From contig UCJU01000002.1 of assembly GCA_900472925.1 (NCBI GenBank), positions 62,001 to 126,000 of the forward strand: DNA of 64,000 nucleotides. The letters are read 5' to 3'. Below the pieces are notes generated by a model that did not search any database, was not told where the DNA came from, and was given only the letters and a program-made list of their open reading frames with translations. A program made the translations under genes and the position numbers. Source of the DNA: Hyphomicrobiales bacterium (GTDB lineage: Bacteria > Pseudomonadota > Alphaproteobacteria > Rhizobiales > Rhizobiaceae). Below are positions 34,795 to 44,108 of the stretch, in pieces; positions within the stretch are counted from its first letter, which is position 1; the number at the start of each line of letters is the position of its first letter.

Positions 34795-35496
34795 TTGAAG
34801 ATAGCCGACATGAATTGGATGCAGGTTGAAGAGCGCGTTGCAGAAAACGATTGCTGCATTTTACCGATTGGCAGCGTCGAACAGCACGCCTATCTCAGCC
34901 TCGCAACGGACATGATCCTCGCCGAGAAAATCGCGGTCGATGCAGCCGAGCCGCTCGGCATTCCAGTGTTTCCGGTCGTACCCTATGGCTTGGCCTCGTC
35001 CTTTGCGACATTTCCGGGAACACTAACACTTTCGCTTTCGACCTATATCGGCGTGATCAGGGACCTGCTCGACAGCATCTACCTGTCCGGCTTCCGCCGA
35101 ATCCTCGTCGTCAACGGCCACGGCGGCAATGTTCCAGCCACGACGGTCATTTCCGAGTGGCTGAACACCCATCCGGATGCGTCCGTCAAATTCCACGACT
35201 GGTGGCGGGCGCCGAAGACGCTTGCCAAGGTGCAGGAGATCGATCCAGCGGCCTCGCACGCCTCATGGATGGAGAATTTTCCGTGGACGCGCACGAGGGA
35301 TCAACGCCAGCCGGATACCTCCAAGCCGCAGATCGACTATGCGGCCCTGGCCCGTGTTGGCGCAGCCCGAAAACTCGAATTGCTGGGTGATGGCAATTAT
35401 CACGGGCTCTACCAGAGACCGGATGAAGACATGCTTGCGATCTGGGACGTGGCTGTGAAGGAAACGCGCGCACTTCTGGAAACGGACTGGCACTGA
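34795..35496 (+). CDS. Creatininase-family amidohydrolase
   Basis: 233 residues from TTG 34795 (GAGGA seven bases upstream); ATG 34810 is an alternative. The metal-site segment PIGSVEQHAYLSLATD gives Glu29, His31 and Asp39; the second His that usually follows (GPHLP) is replaced by AYLSL. VVNGHGGN (His109) and FPGTLTLSL are otherwise typical. The family hydrolyses cyclic amides or formyl-amides. First gene of the plus arm of the split peptide-type importer system. Confidence 0.85.
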   Translation: MKIADMNWMQVEERVAENDCCILPIGSVEQHAYLSLATDMILAEKIAVDAAEPLGIPVFPVVPYGLASSFATFPGTLTLSLSTYIGVIRDLLDSIYLSGFRRILVVNGHGGNVPATTVISEWLNTHPDASVKFHDWWRAPKTLAKVQEIDPAASHASWMENFPWTRTRDQRQPDTSKPQIDYAALARVGAARKLELLGDGNYHGLYQRPDEDMLAIWDVAVKETRALLETDWH

Positions 35497-35558
35497 CAAC
35501 CACGCGGATATCGTAGAAAGACGGGCAAACCCACACAAGACGGGAGAACTGGGAACGC

Positions 35559-36530
35559 ATGTTTGGTTTTATCCTGCAAAGACTGTGGCAGGCGCTGATC
35601 GTGGTTATCGCCATGTCGGCCCTCGTATTCTGCGGCGTCTATGCCGTCGGCAATCCGATCGATGTATTGATTTCTCCCGATGCGACGCAGGACATCCGCG
35701 CCGCCGTGATTGCGCAATACGGTCTGGACCAGCCTCTATGGCACCAATATTTCACCTTCGTCGGCCGCATCCTGCATGGCGATTTTGGGCGCTCGTTTGT
35801 CTATAACATGCCCGTCAGCGAGCTGATCCTGACACGGCTTCCGGCAACGCTGGAGCTAACATTGGCGGCGGTGTTGTTTGCCAGCCTCGTTGGCATACCC
35901 ATTGGCATGTATGCCGGTTACCGACCGCACAGCCCCGTCTCACGCGCCATCATGACGCTCTCAATCCTTGGCTTTTCGGTGCCAACCTTCTGGTTTGGTC
36001 TGATGCTGATCATGGTCTTTGCGGTTCAATGCGGCTGCATGCCCGCCGGTGGACGCGGGGAAACGGTCAGCCTGTTCGGCGTTGATTTCAGCTTCCTGAC
36101 CGGCGACGGTCTGCGCCACCTTATATTGCCCGCGTTGAATCTGGCACTGTTCAAGTTCTCATTGATGATCCGCCTGGCACGTGCCGGAACCCGTGAATTG
36201 ATGCTAAGCGATACCGTGAAATTTGCACGGGCCGCTGGCCTTTCCGAATTCACGGTGCTCAGCCGCCATGTGTTGCGGCTGATCTCGATACCACTTGTAA
36301 CAGTTTTTGGACTAGAACTCGGCTCGACGCTGGCATTTGCGGTGGTGACCGAAACGATCTTTTCGTGGCCGGGACTTGGCAAACTCATCATCGACAGCAT
36401 CACATCGCTGGACCGGCCTGTCATGGTCGCTTACCTGATGTTCGTCGCCCTTTTGTTCATCACTATCAATCTTATGGTCGATCTCGTTTATGCGCTACTT
36501 GACCCGCGGTTGAGAAAGGGACGTGCCTGA
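35559..36530 (+). CDS. ABC transporter permease, DppB/OppB type
   Basis: 323 residues. The N-terminal FILQRLWQALIVVIAMSALV helix, the long periplasmic loop with QYGLDQPLWHQYFTFVGRIL, and the loop KFARAAGLSEFTVLSRHVL (EAA equivalent) are typical of the first permease of peptide/nickel importers. It shares its last base with the next gene. Confidence 0.95.
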   Translation: MFGFILQRLWQALIVVIAMSALVFCGVYAVGNPIDVLISPDATQDIRAAVIAQYGLDQPLWHQYFTFVGRILHGDFGRSFVYNMPVSELILTRLPATLELTLAAVLFASLVGIPIGMYAGYRPHSPVSRAIMTLSILGFSVPTFWFGLMLIMVFAVQCGCMPAGGRGETVSLFGVDFSFLTGDGLRHLILPALNLALFKFSLMIRLARAGTRELMLSDTVKFARAAGLSEFTVLSRHVLRLISIPLVTVFGLELGSTLAFAVVTETIFSWPGLGKLIIDSITSLDRPVMVAYLMFVALLFITINLMVDLVYALLDPRLRKGRA

Positions 36531-37405
36531 TGCGAGACACTCCGTTCAGCCGTTTTCTGGAAGAATTTCGCGGCAACAAGGTCGCCCTTGGCGCAGCTGT
36601 CATGGTGTTCATCATCGTGCTCGTGGCCCTGATCGCACCGCTGATCACACCACAGAACCCTTACGACCTCGCCCATCTGGTGCTGCGCGACGCTCGTCGT
36701 CCACCGGGTTATGTCGGCACCGGCGGGTACACCCATTGGCTGGGAACGGACTCGCAAGGTCGCGACCTATTGTCTGCCATCATTTACGGCCTGCGCATTT
36801 CGTTGCAAATGGGCATCATCGCCGGTGGCGTCGCCTTCGTCATCGGGGCTGTGGTGGGGTGCGCTGCCGCCTATATTGGCGGGCGGTTCGAAAGCCTCGT
36901 CATGCGCATCGTGGATTTGCAGCTCTCCTTCCCGGCCATTCTGCTTGCTTTCGTCATCGCGGCCTTGCTTGGGCAGGGCCGTTATCAACTCATTCTGGCG
37001 CTGATCTTTGCGCAATACGCCTATTTCGCCCGCACCGCCCATGGCGCTGCGGCGGCCGAGCGGCAGAAGGATTATGTCGAAGCTGCTTTATCCATCCCAC
37101 TGTCATCATGGCGCGTTGTCCTGAAGCATATCCTGCCAAACTCCCTGCCACCTCTCATCGTTGTCGCGACCGTACAAGTGGCGAGCGCCATTTCGCTTGA
37201 GGCGACACTATCCTTCCTCGGCGTCGGCCTGCCACCGACCGAACCTTCTCTGGGCATGCTGATCGCCAATGGGTTCCAATACCTGCTGTCGGGTCGCTAT
37301 TGGATTTCGATCTATCCAGGTGTGGCGCTTATCCTTTTCATCGTCTCGCTCAACATTGTCGGCGATCAGATACGCGACCAGCTCAACCCGAGGCTTCGCA
37401 GATGA
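36530..37405 (+). CDS. ABC transporter permease, DppC/OppC type
   Basis: 291 residues. N-terminal cytoplasmic segment FLEEFRGNKVALGAAVMVF, periplasmic motif HWLGTDSQGRDLLSAIIYGL (the DppC hallmark), and EAA loop VEAALSIPLSSWRVVLKHIL. Overlaps the ATPase gene by 4 bases. Confidence 0.95.
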   Translation: MRDTPFSRFLEEFRGNKVALGAAVMVFIIVLVALIAPLITPQNPYDLAHLVLRDARRPPGYVGTGGYTHWLGTDSQGRDLLSAIIYGLRISLQMGIIAGGVAFVIGAVVGCAAAYIGGRFESLVMRIVDLQLSFPAILLAFVIAALLGQGRYQLILALIFAQYAYFARTAHGAAAAERQKDYVEAALSIPLSSWRVVLKHILPNSLPPLIVVATVQVASAISLEATLSFLGVGLPPTEPSLGMLIANGFQYLLSGRYWISIYPGVALILFIVSLNIVGDQIRDQLNPRLRR

Positions 37406-39129
37406 CCCCAAGCACGATCAACACGTCTGCGACACCGCTTCTCGACATCACCAATCTGAAGACCTGGTTCCCAAGTGGACGAGGCGACGTGAAGGCCGTC
37501 GATGGCATCTCCTTTTCCGTAGCGCCTGGCGAAGTGCTAGGTCTTGTCGGTGAATCCGGTTCGGGCAAGTCGATTACCGGTTTCTCTATCATCGGCCTGA
37601 TCGATGAACCGGGCCGTATCGTTGAGGGCTCCATCAAGCTGGAGGGCCGGGAACTGGTCGGCCTGCCGGCCCACGAATTGCGCGCCATCCGTGGCAAAGT
37701 TATTTCCATGGTCTTTCAAGACCCGATGATGACGCTGAACCCGGTCTTAAGCATCGGCACGCAGATTAAGCTGGCGCTGGAAGCCCATGAAAATATTGAC
37801 AGCTCAGACGCACGCGAACGAGCGATCAAGGCTTTGGCGCAGGTGCGGATCAACGATCCCGAACGCAAGGTCGACTTCTTCCCGCATCAGTTCTCCGGCG
37901 GCATGCGCCAGCGCGTGGCAATCGCCATTGCGCTGCTGCACCGGCCAAAGCTGATAATCTGCGATGAGCCGACGACGGCGCTCGACGTCTCGATCCAGGC
38001 TGAAATTCTGGCTGAGATGAAGGAACTGGTCGCTGACCTCGGGACCGCGCTGATCTGGATCAGCCATGACCTCGCGGTTGTCTCCTCCATCGCGGACCGT
38101 GTGGCCGTGATGAAATCCGGCAAGATCGTCGAGATTGGTCCGGCGCTGGGTGTCTTGACCAAGCCGCAGCATGATTACACCAATTCCCTGCTTGAAGCGT
38201 TGCCCTCTCGCGCCAAACCGGGCGAGCTACTGTTGCGCGGCAGCGGTATTGCGGATGCAGCACCACCACCGCGAAAAGCTGCGACTGCCAATCTGCCTCC
38301 GCTCGGCAGTCCCTATCTGGTCATCGAAAATGCGGTAAAACGCTTCGAAAAGCCGGTTGGCATTCTGCATGGGCTGGCGATCAAGGCTGGCCTATCGCAG
38401 CCCGTTACCGTCGTGAAAGCGGTCGATGGAGTCTCGATTACTGTCAATCGCGGCGAAGTGCTCGGTCTGGTGGGCGAATCCGGCTCAGGCAAATCGACGC
38501 TCGGGCGCATGGCAGCTGGCATCACCGTGCCGACAGCTGGCACTATCCGCCTCAACGCCCAACCTGTGATGAGTGCCGGACGTAGCCCGTCAAAGATCAC
38601 GACGCGTATTCAGACCATCTTTCAAGACCCGTTTGCCTCGCTCAATGGCCGCATGCGTATTGGCGATATTGTTGCCGAAGGGCCGCTGGCGCATCGGCTG
38701 GTCAGCCGCGCAGAGGCACCCGATTATGTCAGAAAATGGCTGGCGGCAGTGGGGCTGGATCCCGCTTTCGCCAACCGTTTCCCGCACCAGTTCTCCGGCG
38801 GCCAGCGGCAGCGCATCGCCATTGCCCGAGCACTCGCCATGCAGCCCGACGTTATTGTCTGCGATGAACCTGTTGCCTCGCTCGATGTCTCGATCCAGGC
38901 GCAGATCATCAACCTTTTGATCCGCTTGCGATCTGAACTTGATCTGTCGCTTCTCTTCATCAGCCACGATCTGTCCGTCGTTCGCCATCTCTGCGACCGC
39001 GTGGCCATCATGTATCAGGGCCGGATCGTTGAAGAGGGCCAGACAAGAGACATCTACGCAAATCCGCAGCATGACTACACCAAGCGATTGCTCGCTGCCG
39101 TTCCGGTCCTGCCGCAAGCTGCCGAATAG
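37402..39129 (+). CDS. ABC transporter ATP-binding protein, fused DppD-DppF
   Basis: 575 residues from ATG 37402, overlapping the dppC-like stop. Two complete nucleotide-binding domains: the first with Walker A GESGSGKS (50-57), [15 protein letters not shown] and [11 protein letters not shown]; the second (from about 310) with [31 protein letters not shown] and [11 protein letters not shown]. Each is followed by the oligopeptide-transporter C-terminal motif ([15 protein letters not shown] and its first-half counterpart). Energises import by the 35559-37405 permeases. Confidence 0.95.
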   Translation: MTPSTINTSATPLLDITNLKTWFPSGRGDVKAVDGISFSVAPGEVLGLVGESGSGKSITGFSIIGLIDEPGRIVEGSIKLEGRELVGLPAHELRAIRGKVISMVFQDPMMTLNPVLSIGTQIKLALEAHENIDSSDARERAIKALAQVRINDPERKVDFFPHQFSGGMRQRVAIAIALLHRPKLIICDEPTTALDVSIQAEILAEMKELVADLGTALIWISHDLAVVSSIADRVAVMKSGKIVEIGPALGVLTKPQHDYTNSLLEALPSRAKPGELLLRGSGIADAAPPPRKAATANLPPLGSPYLVIENAVKRFEKPVGILHGLAIKAGLSQPVTVVKAVDGVSITVNRGEVLGLVGESGSGKSTLGRMAAGITVPTAGTIRLNAQPVMSAGRSPSKITTRIQTIFQDPFASLNGRMRIGDIVAEGPLAHRLVSRAEAPDYVRKWLAAVGLDPAFANRFPHQFSGGQRQRIAIARALAMQPDVIVCDEPVASLDVSIQAQIINLLIRLRSELDLSLLFISHDLSVVRHLCDRVAIMYQGRIVEEGQTRDIYANPQHDYTKRLLAAVPVLPQAAE

Positions 39130-39149
39130 AATACGAGGGAGAACGACAG

Positions 39150-40034
39150 ATGGAACCTTGGGAATGGAACGAAGCCACATGGCGCGGCAAGGTCGAAAAA
39201 GTGCGCGCTGGCCGTTCACTGAAGCCGAAGATGTGGAAGAACGGAGCACGTTGTGCCGTTGCCCTCTCCTTCGATAGCGACCACGAGACAAACGAATTGC
39301 GCGATGGCGGGGAATCCATCGGCCGTCTGTCCCAGGGTCAATATGGGAATCGCCGGGGCGTTCCACGCATCCTCGAAACCCTGAAACGGGCAGATGTTCC
39401 CGCCACCTTTTTCGTCCCCGCCGTCGCCGCCCTTCTTTATCCAGATGAGCAGAAACGTGTGATTGCCGAGGGTCATGAGATTGGTCTCCACGGGTGGATT
39501 CACGAGGTGAACACGAAAGTACCACCCGAAAAAGAACGCGAACTGCATCTACGCGCCGCCGATACGATAGAGATGATCACCGGCGTACGCGCCGTGGGCA
39601 TGCGCACCCCATCCTGGGATTTCTCGGCCGTCACGCTGGAGATCGAACGGGAACTCGGGCTTCTCTATGACAGCTCCCTGATGGCCGACGACGATCCCTA
39701 TGAGCTGATCGAAGATGGCGAACCCACCTGCATGGTCGAGCTGCCGGTGGAGTGGATCAGAGATGATGCCGTCTATTTCAACATGAACCGTTTCACCGCC
39801 CACCGCCCCTATACACCACCAACTGCCGTGCTGGATATCTTCAAGCGAGAGTTCGACCGTGCCTATCAGGAAGGCGGGCTGTTTCTGTTGACCATGCATC
39901 CGCATGTGTCCGGTTATCGCTCGCGCATCTTCATTCTCGAAGAACTGATCCAGCACATACAACAATATGACGACGTGTGGTTTGGCACCCATGCGGACAT
40001 CGCCCGTTACGCCAAGGAGAATGCCGATGGCTGA
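39150..40034 (+). CDS. Polysaccharide deacetylase-like hydrolase (PgdA/PuuE-type NodB domain)
   Basis: 294 residues. NodB motif 1 is SFDSDHE (Asp42 catalytic base, Asp44 metal), motif 2 HGWIHE gives His114 and His118, and GMRTPSWDFS supplies the motif-3 Arg. Without a signal peptide it is cytoplasmic, like PuuE allantoinases and Helicobacter-type PgdA relatives that act on small amides or imides rather than polymers. Its place in the amidohydrolase-rich operon supports a small-molecule C-N hydrolase role (inference). Confidence 0.88.
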   Translation: MEPWEWNEATWRGKVEKVRAGRSLKPKMWKNGARCAVALSFDSDHETNELRDGGESIGRLSQGQYGNRRGVPRILETLKRADVPATFFVPAVAALLYPDEQKRVIAEGHEIGLHGWIHEVNTKVPPEKERELHLRAADTIEMITGVRAVGMRTPSWDFSAVTLEIERELGLLYDSSLMADDDPYELIEDGEPTCMVELPVEWIRDDAVYFNMNRFTAHRPYTPPTAVLDIFKREFDRAYQEGGLFLLTMHPHVSGYRSRIFILEELIQHIQQYDDVWFGTHADIARYAKENADG

Positions 40035-40782
40035 CGTGGTACGCAAAGTGGCAATCGTCACCGGCGGCGGCCGCGGCATTGGTCGCGCCTGTGCGCTGGA
40101 TCTCGCAAAGCACGGCTTCGATATCGTTCTTGTAGATCTGATCGAAGAGGATCTGGCGCGCACCGGAGCAGAAATTCGCGACCTTTCGCGCGAAGCACTC
40201 ACCTTCATGGCCGATGTGCGGGACCATAAGCGTGCCGCTGAGATCATAGCGGAGGTCGATGCGACGTGGGGACGGATCGACGTTCTCTTCAACAACGCCG
40301 GTCGCCCAATGCCGAAGGGAATAGAGGATATCTCGGAGGAGGAGTTCGATACCACCATAGACATCAACCTCAAGGGTGCCTTCAACTACATCCAGCCGAC
40401 AGTCCCCGTCATGCGCCGTAACGGGGGTGGACGCATTATCAATATGTCGTCGATGAACGCTCATACAGGCGGCGTCACCAGTGCCGTCAGCAAATTTTCC
40501 TACACGGCGGCGAAAGCCGGTATTTTGGGCATGACAAAAGCGCTGGCCAAAGAACTGGCGCCGGAAATTGTCGTCAATGCCATCTGCCCCGGTGTCATCA
40601 AGACGGAGCGTTCAAACGCCATGATCGACGCGCGCGAAGCGCAGCTCGCGGCAGGCATCGCGATGAAGCGTGTCGGCACGCCACAGGATGTCGCAACCGT
40701 CGTGACTTTTCTCGCGACCTCGCAGCCAAATTTCTTGACCGGCCAGGATATTCAGATCGATGGAATGCAATGGGTGCGTTGA
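40027..40782 (+). CDS. Short-chain dehydrogenase/reductase (FabG-like)
   Basis: 251 residues from ATG 40027, overlapping the previous gene by 8 bases. Cofactor motif TGGGRGIGRA, NNAG at about 88-91, Ser/Tyr/Lys active site in MSSMNAHTGG...FSYTAAKAG, and the C-terminal LTGQDIQIDGM. An NAD(P)-dependent alcohol/ketone oxidoreductase. Last gene of the plus arm; substrate unknown. Confidence 0.93.
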   Translation: MADVVRKVAIVTGGGRGIGRACALDLAKHGFDIVLVDLIEEDLARTGAEIRDLSREALTFMADVRDHKRAAEIIAEVDATWGRIDVLFNNAGRPMPKGIEDISEEEFDTTIDINLKGAFNYIQPTVPVMRRNGGGRIINMSSMNAHTGGVTSAVSKFSYTAAKAGILGMTKALAKELAPEIVVNAICPGVIKTERSNAMIDAREAQLAAGIAMKRVGTPQDVATVVTFLATSQPNFLTGQDIQIDGMQWVR

Positions 40783-40838
40783 GAGATAATCGCACCTTTG
40801 AGATGACAAACGCAGCCTAAGGTCGATCTGTCTGGGCC

Positions 40839-41513
40839 TCATTCGCTGTCTGACGCTTTGGCGAAGACGATGCTGGCGGCGCCGACGATGGAGACGTGAC
40901 CGTAGGCTGCCACTGCAGCTGCATGGCCGTCACCGCATAAAATTGCATCAACGATCTTTCCGTGTTCCCGCCAGGACTGGTCAAGTCTTCCATCCAACCG
41001 AAATTGCGCGCGGCGGAAAGGTGCAAGGCGTGCTCTGGTTTGGCTGACCATGCCTTGAATATGAGCATTATGCGCGCCCGCGTAAATCTTATTGTGAAAT
41101 TCGACGTTGAGGGCGGCGTAGGCTTCGGTGTTGCCTGATTTGACAAGAAGGTTCGACGCCTTGTGAACGTCCTGAAGGTCAAGCCGCTCGCGAATGGACA
41201 TACGTTCGGCTGCTAGGCGCGCACAGATGCTTTCCAACTCGGCCATCGCTTCGAACATCGATGTGAGGAAACTGTCGGACACGCTTGTAACGACAGCACT
41301 CTTGTTCGGCGGCCGTTCCACCAGACCCATCGCGCATAATTGCCGAAGCGCTTCCCGCACTGGCGTACGGGATACGTCGAAACGGAGTGCAAGACTTGTT
41401 TCGTCAAGCTTTTCGCCGGGCTTCAGCTCCCCCTTCACGATGAGATCTGCGATGGCACGGACCATCTGCTCAACGGTTTCACCCGTTCTGACCAACTCTT
41501 TTACCTGCTTCAT
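40839..41513 (-). CDS. GntR-family regulator (FCD domain) of the cyanurate/biuret operon
   Basis: 224 residues from ATG 41513 (AGG six bases upstream); the open frame runs 60 codons further upstream through the putative operator and is not used. Winged HTH: GEKLDETSLALRFDVSRTPV, REALRQLCAMGLVERPPNKS. The FCD ligand domain follows (EAMAELESICARLAAERMSI, NVEFHNKIYAGAHN). Divergent from the importer/hydrolase operon, so it probably senses cyanuric acid, biuret or a derivative. Confidence 0.9.
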   Translation of the reverse strand: MKQVKELVRTGETVEQMVRAIADLIVKGELKPGEKLDETSLALRFDVSRTPVREALRQLCAMGLVERPPNKSAVVTSVSDSFLTSMFEAMAELESICARLAAERMSIRERLDLQDVHKASNLLVKSGNTEAYAALNVEFHNKIYAGAHNAHIQGMVSQTRARLAPFRRAQFRLDGRLDQSWREHGKIVDAILCGDGHAAAVAAYGHVSIVGAASIVFAKASDSE

Positions 41514-41525
41514 GCCAAACCTGAT

Positions 41526-41535
41526 TTGCATACAA
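41526..41535. promoter_or_regulatory. TTGCATACAA box, candidate GntR operator 1
   Basis: A one-mismatch version of the TTGTATACAA dyad bound by FCD-type GntR proteins, 12 bases upstream of the gntR start, suggesting autoregulation. Confidence 0.5.
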
Positions 41536-41766
41536 TTTTGGAGATCATAACCGAAAATAAAAAGCTTCGTAATGCTACTTCTAGCAGGCATAAAAATTTT
41601 CGTCTTCAATCCAACTCTGCATGGGGCGTATGAATTCACCTCGAAAGCCAGCAAATGGCGCAATTTCGAGCACATCAGAATGATTATGCACATCGAGAAG
41701 GCAGAGGGGCGCTACAAACTTCTCTTTTCCAACGCCGAGAAGGCTTCAAGCATTCTGGCACGCACA
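41536..41766. other. Divergent control region of the cyanurate/biuret operon
   Basis: The 310 bases between gntR (41513) and the first importer gene (41824) hold the two TTGCATACA boxes. A plus-strand open frame (41572-41805) lacks a ribosome site and overlaps the second box, so I do not call it a gene. Confidence 0.4.
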
Positions 41767-41775
41767 TTGCATACA
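41767..41775. promoter_or_regulatory. TTGCATACA box, candidate GntR operator 2
   Basis: Same nonamer as operator 1, in the same orientation, 48 bases ahead of the SBP start. The pairing with the box at 41526 suggests one regulator controls both transcripts. Confidence 0.5.
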
Positions 41776-41823
41776 CTTTATCGAGCCGGCGTTTCGGTTT
41801 CCTAACAAGGGGAAGAAAAAGTC

Positions 41824-42948
41824 ATGACCACGTTGCTTCAGCCATCTCGACGCCAATTGCTGCAAACCGTCCTTGCAGGGACATCCGCCCTGGCACTTTC
41901 AGGTCTTCACCGAACAGCGCTTGCCGCAGGCCCGTTGACGGTGGGATTCGTTTATGTCGGTCCCAAAGACGACTACGGGTACAATCAGGCACATGCCGAA
42001 GGCGCCGCAGTGGTGAAGGCTCTTCCCGATGTAACTGTCATCGAAGAGGAAAACGTCCCTGAAACAGTCGATGTCCAGAAGACGATGGAGTCGATGATCA
42101 ATCTGGACGGCGCAACCCTGCTTTTCCCGACATCCTTCGGCTATTTCGATCCCCATGTGCTGGCTATGGCAGCGAAATATCCTGACATTCAGTTCCGCCA
42201 TTGCGGTGGCCTCTGGCAGAAGGACAAGAACCCGGCAAATGCCGGTTCGTATTTCGGCTACATTTTTCAGGGGCAATATCTCAACGGCATCGCCGCAGGA
42301 TATGCGTCGAAAAGCAAAAAGATCGGCTTTGTGGCCGCCAAGCCGATTCCCCAGGTGGTGCAGAACATCAACGCCTTCCTGTTGGGCGCGCGCTCCGTTG
42401 ATCCGTCTATCACGTGCCAGGTGATTTTCACCGGCGAATGGTCGCTGGCCGTGAAAGAGGCGGAGGCAACCAATGCGCTGATCGACCAAGGCGCGGATGT
42501 CATCACCTGCCACGTCGACAGCCCCAAGGTGATCGCACAGACCGCCTCAGGGCGCGGTGCCTTTGTCTGCGGCTACCATGCCAATCAGTCTCCACTCGCG
42601 CCTGAGAAATATCTGACGGGCGCGGAATGGGCCTGGGGCAACGTCTATACCGACTTTGTAAAAAAAATGCAGGCAGGCGAGCCGCTTGGCAACTTCGTAC
42701 GTGGGGGCCTGAAAGATGGCTTCGTCAAGATGAGCCCACTTGGACCTGCAGTTTCTGCAGAGGCACGCAACAAGTTCGAGGCAACGATGGCCTCGATGAA
42801 GACGGGCGAGTTCTCCGTCTTCAAGGGTGGGCAAAAAGACAACAAGGGCAATGTCGTGATCCCCGCAGGGACAAACTACAGCGAAACCTCCATCGAGCTT
42901 GAAAGAATGAACTATCTAGTGGACGGCGTGGTCGGCTCTGCTGGCTGA
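41824..42948 (+). CDS. ABC transporter solute-binding protein, BMP/nucleoside family
   Basis: 374 residues. The N-terminus has the Tat-like SRRQLLQTVLAGTSALALSG signal. BMP family features: GPLTVGFVYVGPKDDYGYNQ, TVIEEENVPETVDVQKTM, NGIAAGYASKSKKIGFVAAK and GADVITCHVDSPKVIAQTAS. BMP receptors bind purines, nucleosides and similar flat ring ligands; cyanuric acid, a planar triazine, fits this. First gene of the plus operon with AAGGGGAAG upstream. Ligand is inferred from the downstream hydrolases. Confidence 0.93.
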   Translation: MTTLLQPSRRQLLQTVLAGTSALALSGLHRTALAAGPLTVGFVYVGPKDDYGYNQAHAEGAAVVKALPDVTVIEEENVPETVDVQKTMESMINLDGATLLFPTSFGYFDPHVLAMAAKYPDIQFRHCGGLWQKDKNPANAGSYFGYIFQGQYLNGIAAGYASKSKKIGFVAAKPIPQVVQNINAFLLGARSVDPSITCQVIFTGEWSLAVKEAEATNALIDQGADVITCHVDSPKVIAQTASGRGAFVCGYHANQSPLAPEKYLTGAEWAWGNVYTDFVKKMQAGEPLGNFVRGGLKDGFVKMSPLGPAVSAEARNKFEATMASMKTGEFSVFKGGQKDNKGNVVIPAGTNYSETSIELERMNYLVDGVVGSAG

Positions 42949-42965
42949 TAAACGGAGAACAGCCC

Positions 42966-44108
42966 ATGGGTTCCGATCTTAATCCACCAACCAGCGCTGC
43001 CAACACCGCTCCCAAGGGCAAGTTCCTGCGGGAATTTTCGGCGCGGCGCAGCGAACCGCTGGCGGTAACGCTCTTTGCGTCATTGGCAGGGCTTGGGCTG
43101 TTCAGTCTGTTTTTGCTTTTGCTTGGCAAATCTCCCGTGCAGTTCGTACAACTGATCTACGCCGGGGGATTTGGCAGCTGGTTTTCGTTGCAAAATACCA
43201 TGAGCAGAGCAGCACCTCTTTTGCTCACAGCACTCTGCGTCGCACTTCCAGCAAGGCTCGGGCTCGTCATCATCGGCGGTGAGGGTGCGCTGGTTTTGGG
43301 TGGTCTTGCAGCTGCGGCAGCGGCGCTGCCATTGGCTGGTTTCGTCAGCTCTGGATGGTTATGGATCGCCATGGCGCTGTCAGGCATGATCGTGGCGGGT
43401 CTGTGGATTGGACTGGCAGGGGCGCTGAAACACTATCGCGGCGTCAATGAAACCATATCGTCGCTGCTTCTGACCTATATTGCGATTGCCCTATTGAACC
43501 ATCTGATCGAGGGGCCGCTGCGCGATCCGGCAAGCCTCAACAAGCCATCGACCACGCCTCTGCCCGCTAACGCCATGATCGGCAATCTGCCGGGCATGGA
43601 TGTTCACTGGGGGTTCGGTGTGGGGCTCATTGCCTGCCTCTTCTCCTGGATTCTGATGGAGCGCACGACGATCGGCTTTGCCGCGCGGGTTGCGGGCGGC
43701 AACATGCGGGCAGCACGGGTTCAGGGCCTGCCAGTCGGAAAGCTCATCGTTGGCTTTACTTTTCTGGCCGGCGCTTTTGCCGGGCTTGCAGGCATGCTGG
43801 AGGTCGCAGCCGTCCAGGGAAGCGCCAACGGGGCGCTGATCGCAGGCTATGGTTACACAGGCATCCTGGTTGCTTTTCTTGCACGCCAGAATCCTCTCGC
43901 CATCATCCCGGTTGCTGTTTTGCTGGGTGGCATAACTGCGGCGGGTGGATTGATCCAGCGAAGAATGGGATTGCCTGACGCAAGCGTGCTGGTGCTTCAG
44001 GGCACGCTGTTCATCTCCGTCCTGTTCTGCGAGACGCTCTATGGCCGGTTCAAGCTTTTCAATCCGGAACTATGGCTTGCCAACCGTATTGGTAGGGAGG
44101 CGCGTTGA
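42966..44108 (+). CDS. ABC transporter permease, BMP-type (NupP/YufP-like)
   Basis: 380 residues, about nine to ten helices. GGEGALVLGGLAAAAAALPL and HYRGVNETISSLLLTYIAIA are signatures of the BPD_transp_2 permeases partnered with BMP receptors. RVQGLPVGKLIVGFTFLAGA carries the ATPase coupling helix. Its stop overlaps the next start by one base (TGATG). Confidence 0.93.
   Translation: MGSDLNPPTSAANTAPKGKFLREFSARRSEPLAVTLFASLAGLGLFSLFLLLLGKSPVQFVQLIYAGGFGSWFSLQNTMSRAAPLLLTALCVALPARLGLVIIGGEGALVLGGLAAAAAALPLAGFVSSGWLWIAMALSGMIVAGLWIGLAGALKHYRGVNETISSLLLTYIAIALLNHLIEGPLRDPASLNKPSTTPLPANAMIGNLPGMDVHWGFGVGLIACLFSWILMERTTIGFAARVAGGNMRAARVQGLPVGKLIVGFTFLAGAFAGLAGMLEVAAVQGSANGALIAGYGYTGILVAFLARQNPLAIIPVAVLLGGITAAGGLIQRRMGLPDASVLVLQGTLFISVLFCETLYGRFKLFNPELWLANRIGREAR

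Noticed and set aside
41572-41805. 77-codon plus-strand frame between gntR and the BMP receptor
   Set aside because: Overlaps the putative operator and promoter, lacks a Shine-Dalgarno and resembles nothing.
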